Shown piece after piece: positions 58,018 through 64,000 of a DNA stretch of 64,000 bases. The notes under the pieces are model-generated. The model was not told where the DNA came from and did not search any database. It saw only the letters and a program-made list of their open reading frames with translations. The position numbers and the translations under genes are program-made. Location of the stretch: positions 1-64,000 of the forward strand of contig NZ_PJRN01000005.1 in the NCBI RefSeq assembly GCF_002930105.1. Reading direction: 5' to 3'. Every line of letters starts with the position of its first letter. Position 1 is the stretch's first letter. Origin of the DNA: Billgrantia saliphila. GTDB lineage: Bacteria > Pseudomonadota > Gammaproteobacteria > Pseudomonadales > Halomonadaceae.

Positions 58018-58944
58018 ATGCATTTCACTCTGCGCCAGCTTGAAATCTTCGTCGCCGTGGCCCAGCACGAAAGCGTATCCCACGCCGCACGCGCGTTGTC
58101 GCTATCACAGTCGGCCACCAGCACGGCGCTGGCCGAGCTCGAGCGCCAGTTCGACTGCCAGTTGCTGGATCGAATCGGCAAGCGCCTGCGCCTCAACGCC
58201 CTGGGTTTCCAGCTACTGCCCAAGGCCGTGGCGCTGCTCGACCGCGCCGAGGAGATCGAGGAAATTCTGCACGGCCAGCAGGGCATCGGATCACTCGACG
58301 TGGGCGCTACCCTGACCATCGGCAACTACCTGGCGACGCTGCTGATCAGCGATTTCATGCAACGCCACCCGGGCAGCCGGGTGCGGCTTGCGGTGCGCAA
58401 TACCCGGGAGATCGTCGATCGCGTCCGCCAGCACGAGCTGGACCTGGGGCTCATCGAGGGGCACTGCGAGGAGGAGGACGTGATCACCCAGCCCTGGGTG
58501 GAGGACGAGCTATCGATCTTCTGTTCGCCGCGCCACTCGCTGGCCGGCAAGGGGCCGGTGGAACTCGACCGGCTGCTGCGCGAAGCCTGGATCATGCGCG
58601 AGCAGGGCTCGGGCACCCGCATGACCCTGGAGCAGGCCGCCCGCCATCGGCGCGGGCGCTTCAATACTCTGCTGGAGCTGGAACACACGGAAGGCATCAA
58701 GCGGGCGGTGGAATCGGGGCTCGGCATCGGCTGCGTCTCGAAGCTAGCGCTGCGCGACGCCTTCCGCCGTGGCAGCCTGGTGCCGATCCCCACGCCGGAG
58801 CTCGATCTGAGCCGCCAGTTCGCCTTCATCTGGCACCGTCACAAGTACCTGGCCACCGGCATGCGCGAGTTCCTGCGCCTGTGCCGGCAGATGACCGAGG
58901 GGATCCGGCGCAGCGACGAGATCGACCTGCCCACGGTACCCTAG
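58018..58944 (+). CDS. finR: LysR-type regulator FinR
   Basis: A 308-residue LysR protein. The helix-turn-helix spans about residues 1-60 (LRQLEIFVAVAQHESVSHAARALSLSQSATSTALAELERQF), followed by the ligand domain with REQGSGTRMTLEQAARH. It is divergent from fpr, the arrangement of finR-fpr in Pseudomonas, where it activates fpr under redox stress. A TATACT -10 (57978-57983) with weak -35 lies upstream. Naming rests largely on this conserved linkage. Confidence 0.83.
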   Translation: MHFTLRQLEIFVAVAQHESVSHAARALSLSQSATSTALAELERQFDCQLLDRIGKRLRLNALGFQLLPKAVALLDRAEEIEEILHGQQGIGSLDVGATLTIGNYLATLLISDFMQRHPGSRVRLAVRNTREIVDRVRQHELDLGLIEGHCEEEDVITQPWVEDELSIFCSPRHSLAGKGPVELDRLLREAWIMREQGSGTRMTLEQAARHRRGRFNTLLELEHTEGIKRAVESGLGIGCVSKLALRDAFRRGSLVPIPTPELDLSRQFAFIWHRHKYLATGMREFLRLCRQMTEGIRRSDEIDLPTVP

Positions 58945-58978
58945 GGGAAAGGGCGGCTGGCGCCGCCCCGTCTGCCCG

Positions 58979-61042
58979 CTAGCCGTTGTCGCGCAGGGTG
59001 AATCCCCCCACTACTCGGGCCAGGCGATCGGCCTGCTCGCTCAGGCGTTCGGCGGCGGTGGTCGATTCCTCCACCAGCGCCGCATTCTGCTGGGTCATGC
59101 GATCCAGGTCGGCGACCGCCACGCTGACCTGGCCGATGCCATCGCTCTGCTCGCGCGCCGCCACGCTGATTTCGTTCAGCATGCTGGCCACCCGGTTGAC
59201 GCTGGCCATCAGCTCGCCCATGGTCTCGCCGGCCCGTCCCACCAGCTCCGTACCAGCGACGACCCGCTGGGTCGAGGCCTCGATCAGTGAACGGATATCG
59301 CGCGAGGCCTCCGCGCTGCGGGTGGCGAGCTGGCGCACCTCGCCGGCCACCACGGCGAACCCTCGGCCGTGCTCGCCGGCCCGTGCCGCCTCGACCGAGG
59401 CGTTGAGCGCCAGCAAGTTGGTCTGGAAGGCGATGCCGTCGATCACCTTGACGATCTCGCCGATCTTGCCCGACGCCTGGCTGATCTCGCTCATGGTCTC
59501 GACGACCTGGCCCACCGTCTCGCCCGATCGCTGCGCCACGTCGGCCGCCGACTTCGACAGGCCGTTGGCTTCGCGCGACGAGGCCGAGGTGTGTTCGACG
59601 GTAGCTGAGATCTCTTCCATCGACGCCGAGGTCTGCTGCAGGCTGGCGGCGGCCTGCTCGGTGCGCCGCGAGAGGTCCTCGCCACCGCTGGCGATCTCAC
59701 TGGCCGCCAGGCGCACCGACTCGCTGCTGTCGCGCACGTCGAGCAGCACGTCGTGGATCTTGTCGACGAAGGCGTTGAACTGGGTAGCCAGCTCGGCGCC
59801 CTCGTCACGACCGCGAACCGGCAGCCGCTGGGTCAGGTCGCCGTTGCCGGTGGCGATCTCGCGCATGCGCTCGGCCAGCAGGCGCAGCGGACGCGAGACC
59901 CGGGTGCCGACCCACCACAGCGCGGCGAGCCCCAGGGCGGCCAGGACCAGGCCGACCAGGGCCATGCCCAGGGTGTCGGCGCGGCGCTGTTCCTGCAGCA
60001 CGTCCTGAAGCGCCAGGTCGCCCATGACCGCCTGCTCCGGAAGCCGGATCAACAGCGTCCAGGGCGCCTCGCTATCGCCGATGGTGAATGGCCGGTAGCG
60101 CTCCAGCATGCCGTCCCGCGTCATGCTCACGCTGGTTCCCTGCTCGCGCGCCCGCTCGATGGCGCTCATGACCTCGCCGGAGAAGGCTTCCTGGGCCGCC
60201 GCGCCGAGCCGGCCGGTGTCACCGGTATGTGCCACCAGCCCGCCGCGCCCGGCGATCAGGGCCATTTCGCCCGCGCCGTCGTAGAGCGAGAGGTTGGCCT
60301 GCACCAGCAGGTCCTGAATGAAGTCGAGCGCCAGATCGACGCCGGCCACGCCGCGAAACTCGCCGTCGACCACGATCGGCACGTTGAACGAGGTGACCAG
60401 CAGCGTCTCGCCGCCGTAGTCGTAGGGCGCCGGATCGATGATGCAGGGCGCGAGGGTCTCGCGTGGGCAGAGGTAGTACTCGCCTTCCCGCACGCCGCTG
60501 GCCAGAGGCGTCTCACTCTCCATGGTCCCGCCCAGCGGCAGCACCTCCACCGAATTCTCGTTGGCGCGGTACCACCACGGCATGAAACGGCCGCTGCCGT
60601 CGTAGCCCTCCGCCTCGCCGAGGTCCGCATACAGCGCATCGCGTCCGAAGGCATCCGGCTCCCAGCCGATGAAGGCATCCAGCAGCGAAGGATTCTCGAT
60701 CACCGTCTGGCGCACCAGGTTGGAGAGCTCGCGGCGGCTCAGCGTCAAGGCGCGGCGGCCGCTGGCGTCCTGCTGCCCCATCAGGGCATTGGTATCGGCC
60801 AACTGGGTGGCCAGCGTCAGGGCATGCTCGAGTTCGCGTTGGATGCGTCCGGCCTCGGCGTCGGCCAGCACCGCCAGACGCGCATCGATGCCGCCTTCGA
60901 GCAGTTCGCGCGTGTGGGTCCCGACGGTCTGCTGGGTGCGCGCGGAGGAGAACAGGCCATAAAGGACCAGAGCGGCCACCACGACCAATAGACAGGGGCC
61001 GGCCAGCAGGAGAATGAACTGGCGGATCGATTTGACTTGCAT
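58979..61042 (-). CDS. Methyl-accepting chemotaxis protein with dCACHE sensor
   Basis: A 687-residue chemoreceptor. Helix 1 (residues 8-30) and helix 2 (about 355-377) flank a periplasmic domain of about 320 residues with dCACHE features ([43 protein letters not shown]). HAMP (378-430) and the signalling domain follow, with the canonical tip [20 protein letters not shown]. There is no CheR-binding pentapeptide. The gene stands alone; its ligand is unknown, probably an amino or organic acid. Confidence 0.93.
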   Translation of the reverse strand: MQVKSIRQFILLLAGPCLLVVVAALVLYGLFSSARTQQTVGTHTRELLEGGIDARLAVLADAEAGRIQRELEHALTLATQLADTNALMGQQDASGRRALTLSRRELSNLVRQTVIENPSLLDAFIGWEPDAFGRDALYADLGEAEGYDGSGRFMPWWYRANENSVEVLPLGGTMESETPLASGVREGEYYLCPRETLAPCIIDPAPYDYGGETLLVTSFNVPIVVDGEFRGVAGVDLALDFIQDLLVQANLSLYDGAGEMALIAGRGGLVAHTGDTGRLGAAAQEAFSGEVMSAIERAREQGTSVSMTRDGMLERYRPFTIGDSEAPWTLLIRLPEQAVMGDLALQDVLQEQRRADTLGMALVGLVLAALGLAALWWVGTRVSRPLRLLAERMREIATGNGDLTQRLPVRGRDEGAELATQFNAFVDKIHDVLLDVRDSSESVRLAASEIASGGEDLSRRTEQAAASLQQTSASMEEISATVEHTSASSREANGLSKSAADVAQRSGETVGQVVETMSEISQASGKIGEIVKVIDGIAFQTNLLALNASVEAARAGEHGRGFAVVAGEVRQLATRSAEASRDIRSLIEASTQRVVAGTELVGRAGETMGELMASVNRVASMLNEISVAAREQSDGIGQVSVAVADLDRMTQQNAALVEESTTAAERLSEQADRLARVVGGFTLRDNG

Positions 61043-61136
61043 GGGCGCTCTCGCTGGGAGGGATGCAATGCCGCACGCGTGTCGTACGGCCTGTTTCCTC
61101 TATCGGCAAGAGCGCCCGCAGCTTGAGGCGAAAGGC

Positions 61137-61565
61137 TCAGCGCAGGTCGCTGACCGCTTCCTGGATATCGGCCAGCGAGGCCTTGGTGAGGTCCTTGTCG
61201 ACGCTATGCAGGATCAGCTTGCTCGTGGGCGCATCGAGCTTGTCGCGCAGCACCCCGAGGAAGCGCGGCGGGGCCACCAGTATCAGCTTCTCCATGTCGT
61301 TGCTGACGCGAGCCTGGTAGATACGCTGAGCGATCTCCTTGGCGAAGAGCTCCGCCTCGTGGTCCAGGGCCACGCTGTCGCCGCGGCTGGCACGTCGTGT
61401 ATGGGACGTCGACTCGTCGACGCTTCCCGTGGTCCCGGTGACCAGATCCCCCTCGTGCAGGCGTCCTTCGCCGTGCACCAGGTTCTCCTTCTCTTCCAGC
61501 TTGCGTGCGTCGCGGGTGAATACGCGCGCCCGAGCGGCATCAGCGACCACGATATAGGTTGTCAT
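61137..61565 (-). CDS. Host-attachment (baeRF family) protein
   Basis: A 142-residue protein with the pattern of baeRF-type proteins (often annotated 'host attachment protein'): TTYIVVADAARARVFTRD at the start and LILVAPPRFLGVLRDKLD near the C-terminus. This fold is related to release factor eRF1/Pelota domains; function in bacteria is largely untested. ATG 61565 has GGAGAGG upstream; the longer frame lacks support. It follows the phnE genes. Confidence 0.85.
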   Translation of the reverse strand: MTTYIVVADAARARVFTRDARKLEEKENLVHGEGRLHEGDLVTGTTGSVDESTSHTRRASRGDSVALDHEAELFAKEIAQRIYQARVSNDMEKLILVAPPRFLGVLRDKLDAPTSKLILHSVDKDLTKASLADIQEAVSDLR

Positions 61566-61623
61566 AGCCTCTCCTTGCTGCCGATGGATGGAAAAGCCCG
61601 CAGGCGTTCCTTCTTCCCTGATC

Positions 61624-61652
61624 AACATGGCAAGCCCTGGAGACAGGGTCAA
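61624..61652 (-). promoter_or_regulatory. Candidate promoter of the baeRF gene
   Basis: On the minus strand TTGACC (61652-61647) and CATGTT (61629-61624) lie 17 bases apart, 60 bases before the gene. The -10 is weak. Confidence 0.35.
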
Positions 61653-61657
61653 CCAAC

Positions 61658-62467
61658 CTAGATCACTCGTCGCCTCAACCAGCTGGTCACCGCTTCGCCG
61701 AACAGCACCAGGGCGATGATGGCCAGCAGGATGGTGGCCACGGTGCGCCAGGCGAAAGTATCGATCGAGCCCTGCAGGATCACGCCGATGCCGCCGGCCC
61801 CGACCAGCCCGAGCACGGTGGATTCGCGGATATTGATGTCCCAGCGCAGGATGACGATGGCGAAGAAGGCCGGCATCACCTGGGGCACGATGGCATAGGC
61901 CACTACCTTGAGCTTGGACGCGCCGGTGGCCTCCATGGCCTCCACCGGTCGACGGTCGATCTCCTCGATGGCCTCGCCCATCAGCTTACCGACGAAGCCG
62001 ATCGAGCGGAACATGATCGCCAGGATCCCGGCCAGCACGCCGGGGCCGAAGATCGCCACGAACAGCAGCGCCCAGATGATGGTGTTCACCGAGCGGCTGG
62101 CCACCAGGATGAAGCGCCCCAGCCACAGGCAGACGCGATTGGGTGTGGTGTTCTGCGCCGCGATATACGCCACCGGCAGAGCGATGAACACGTTGAGCAT
62201 GGTCGCTAGGGTGGCGATGTGCACTGTCTCGACCATGGCCAGGACGATCTCGCTCAGGCGCGCGGGGTCCGGTGGCCACATGCGCGCGCCGAGGTTCGAA
62301 ATCTGATTGGGGGCATCCCATACCCAGGGCCAGAAGATGTCGATGTCCTTGACCGCCCAGACGATCAGCGTCAGCGTCAGCAGCATCGAGAAGAAGCGGA
62401 CAAGGCGCTGGCGGCGGTCGTAACGCTGCCAGATTCGCGACGTCGGAGAAGCGGCGTGGTCTACCAT
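61658..62467 (-). CDS. phnE: Phosphonate-type ABC transporter permease (PhnE), second
   Basis: A 269-residue inner-membrane permease with about six helices. FGPGVLAGILAIMFRSIGFVGKLMGEAIEEIDRRPVEAMEATGASKLKVVAYAIVPQVMP is the EAA cytoplasmic loop typical of PhnE; it ends in LVGAGGIGVILQG. Overlaps the first phnE by seven bases, so the two permeases are co-translated and probably form a heterodimeric channel for phosphonate or a related anion. Confidence 0.93.
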   Translation of the reverse strand: MVDHAASPTSRIWQRYDRRQRLVRFFSMLLTLTLIVWAVKDIDIFWPWVWDAPNQISNLGARMWPPDPARLSEIVLAMVETVHIATLATMLNVFIALPVAYIAAQNTTPNRVCLWLGRFILVASRSVNTIIWALLFVAIFGPGVLAGILAIMFRSIGFVGKLMGEAIEEIDRRPVEAMEATGASKLKVVAYAIVPQVMPAFFAIVILRWDINIRESTVLGLVGAGGIGVILQGSIDTFAWRTVATILLAIIALVLFGEAVTSWLRRRVI

Positions 62468-63279
62468 ATGCGTTTCCTTATCCAGCCGCTGATGCCTTCG
62501 CTGACCAGGATCATGGCGATGATCACCAGCAGGATGGCGAAAGCGAAGTCATAGTCGTAACGACCGAAGGCGTTCATCAGCGTGGCGCCGATGCCCCCAG
62601 CGCCGACGATGCCCACCACCGCGGAGGCGCGCAGGTTGCTGTCAAGCTGGTACATCGACAGCCCCACCTGGCGCGGCAGGATCTGCGGGAACACGGCATA
62701 GGTGAGGATGGCGAAGTAGCCCGCGCCGGTGGCCTTCATCGCCTCGACCTGACCCCAGTCGATCTCCTCGATCTCCTCGGCGAGCAGCTTGCCGACGAAC
62801 CCGATCGAATAGACGGTCAGCGTCAGGACCCCCGCCAGCGGACCGAAGCCCACCGCGGCAACGAAGAGGATGGCGACGATCACCGGATGGAAGCTGCGCG
62901 AGACAATGATCACCGCCCGGCCGAACAGATAGACCGGCTTGGGTACGATATTCTTGGCCGCCATCACGGCGAACGGAATCGACAGCAACACGCCCAGCAG
63001 CGTGGCCAGGACGGCGATCTGCAGGCTCTCCTTGAAGCCGGTGAGCAGCAGTCCGCTACGCGAGAAATCCGGCGGAAAGCCGCCACCGAAGATGCGCGAG
63101 GCGCGCGGCAGCCCTTCGGCGATGCGCTCCCAGTTGAACGGCAGGCTGCCCAGCGCCCATACCAGATAAATCAACACGCCGAGCCACAGCCCGTAGCGCA
63201 GCCAGGGGTTGGCGATGAACGGCGGCTTGCGCCAGGCGCGCGTTGCCGATGCATCCCCGGCGGCGTCAGATCTGGCCAT
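62461..63279 (-). CDS. phnE: Phosphonate-type ABC transporter permease (PhnE), first
   Basis: A 272-residue permease with about six helices. LAEEIEEIDWGQVEAMKATGAGYFAILTYAVFPQILP is the EAA loop, and VGIVGAGGIGATLMNAFG is the usual end region. ATG 63279 is chosen; it overlaps the phnC stop by 14 bases. The long frame upstream is antisense to nothing but runs into phnC and is a shadow. Its N-terminal 40 residues include a charged segment before helix 1. Confidence 0.93.
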   Translation of the reverse strand: MARSDAAGDASATRAWRKPPFIANPWLRYGLWLGVLIYLVWALGSLPFNWERIAEGLPRASRIFGGGFPPDFSRSGLLLTGFKESLQIAVLATLLGVLLSIPFAVMAAKNIVPKPVYLFGRAVIIVSRSFHPVIVAILFVAAVGFGPLAGVLTLTVYSIGFVGKLLAEEIEEIDWGQVEAMKATGAGYFAILTYAVFPQILPRQVGLSMYQLDSNLRASAVVGIVGAGGIGATLMNAFGRYDYDFAFAILLVIIAMILVSEGISGWIRKRIW

Positions 63280-64000
63280 GCGACACTCCTTCGCCGGGCG
63301 TTCGCGATGGCGCCGCGGTGATCTCTTCCTCGGGCGCCTCGATACCGCCGTAGATGGCGTCCAGCGCCTCCTTGTCGAAGTCGCCGGGGGCGCCATCGAA
63401 GATCATCTTGCCATGGCGCAGACCGACGATGCGCTCGGTGTAGGCCTTGGCCTGGGCGACGTTGTGGATGTTTATCAGCACGGGAAGCGCAAGCTCCTGC
63501 GCCAGGCTCTGCAGCAGCTTCATGATCTGCTCGGAGGTGCGCGGGTCGAGCGAGGCCGTGGGCTCGTCGGCGAGCAGGATCTCCGGCTCCTGCATCATTG
63601 CCCGTACCACCCCGACCCGTTGCCGCTCGCCGCCGGAAAGCGCATCGGCGCGCTTGTTGGCGTAATGCGCGATGCCCACCCGCTCCATGAGTGCGAAGGC
63701 GCGCTCGATGTCCTGCTGCGGGTAGCGGCGAGTCACCGCCTGGTAGAGGCTCACGTAGCCGAGGCGACCGGCCAGCACGTTCTCCATGACCGTCAGCCGG
63801 TCGATCAGGTTGAAGCCCTGAAAGACCATGCCGATCTTGCGCCGCGCCCGCCGCAGCGCTCCGCCGCGCAGGTTGACCAGCTCGGTGCCGTTGAGCCGGA
63901 TCGAGCCCGAAGTGGGCTCCACCAGGCGGTTGATACAGCGCAGCATGGTGCTCTTGCCAGCCCCGGAGGCGCCGACGATGGAGACGACACTGCTGCCCTC
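63266..64000 (-). CDS. phnC: Phosphonate-type ABC transporter ATPase (PhnC), 5' end outside window
   Basis: The last 244 codons of an ABC ATPase; the gene continues past 64000. Walker A GASGAGKST begins at about 63980, the Q-loop region VFQGFNLIDRL, signature LSGGERQRVGVVRAMM, Walker B ILLADEPTASLD and the H-loop NIHNVAQAKAY are all present. Sequence style (RCINRLVEPTSGSIRLNG) is that of PhnC. The binding protein gene phnD is not in the window and probably lies upstream. Substrate could be phosphonate, phosphite or phosphate ester. Confidence 0.93.
   Translation of the reverse strand, partial: EGSSVVSIVGASGAGKSTMLRCINRLVEPTSGSIRLNGTELVNLRGGALRRARRKIGMVFQGFNLIDRLTVMENVLAGRLGYVSLYQAVTRRYPQQDIERAFALMERVGIAHYANKRADALSGGERQRVGVVRAMMQEPEILLADEPTASLDPRTSEQIMKLLQSLAQELALPVLINIHNVAQAKAYTERIVGLRHGKMIFDGAPGDFDKEALDAIYGGIEAPEEEITAAPSRTPGEGVSHGQI

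Overview
The window looks like a chromosomal segment of a moderately halophilic gammaproteobacterium, most probably a member of the Halomonadaceae (Halomonas and relatives). The basis is high-GC coding sequence with acidic proteins, a complete TeaABCD ectoine/hydroxyectoine TRAP system whose TeaA closely resembles the H. elongata protein as I remember it, and gene orders shared with Pseudomonas and enterics (hemCDXY next to argH, lptM-lysA-dapF-DUF484-xerC, engB-cytochrome c4-dsbA, fpr-finR, glnK-amtB). It is dense housekeeping DNA. I see no tRNA, rRNA, insertion sequence, prophage or CRISPR array.

Layout. 1-8.5 kb: end of pyruvate kinase, mgsA, pgi, a tandem pair of CrcB fluoride-channel genes, a YbiO-like mechanosensitive channel, and a two-gene membrane-bound PQQ dehydrogenase (SldB-like anchor plus mGDH-like catalytic subunit). 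8.6-13.2 kb: hemC-D-X-Y on the minus strand, divergent from argH. 13.5-19.6 kb: argH, lptM, lysA, dapF, DUF484, xerC and a HAD phosphatase in one overlapping run. 19.6-22.8 kb: engB, cytochrome c4, dsbA, EEP nuclease. 22.9-34.5 kb: an orphan TRAP membrane pair, yqaA, thiD, a tandem Usp protein, dtd, a large AsmA protein with a BON lipoprotein, yheS and a TIGR02444 protein. 34.6-38.2 kb: teaABCD. 38.3-42.2 kb: FKBP isomerase, a permuted PHB-depolymerase-type esterase, SCO1 and a FixH-like protein, an AEC transporter.

42.2-42.4 kb holds the best non-coding find. A sigma70-like promoter with an embedded Fur-box-like sequence drives an unannotated transcript of about 115 nt that ends at a strong intrinsic terminator, which is the architecture of a RyhB/PrrF-type iron-responsive small RNA. 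42.4-54.4 kb: LysR and EamA, trmB-thiG-thiS, DUF423, a thioesterase, two heptanucleotide tandem repeats, malate synthase G, a lipase-like hydrolase, a lipoprotein, a CaCA exchanger with one degenerate alpha motif, comM and ubiK. 54.4-57 kb: nitrogen control, with NtrC-type sites and a sigma54 promoter, glnK-amtB, a second PII gene and a duplicated, altered copy of its 3' end. 57-64 kb: fpr divergent from finR, a chemoreceptor, a baeRF-type protein, and phnC-phnE-phnE running off the right edge.

Functionally the segment joins osmolyte recovery (tea), nitrogen control (glnK/amtB/PII), iron response (putative sRNA), redox defence (fpr/finR, dsbA, cytochrome c4) and core biosynthesis (haem, arginine, lysine, thiamine).
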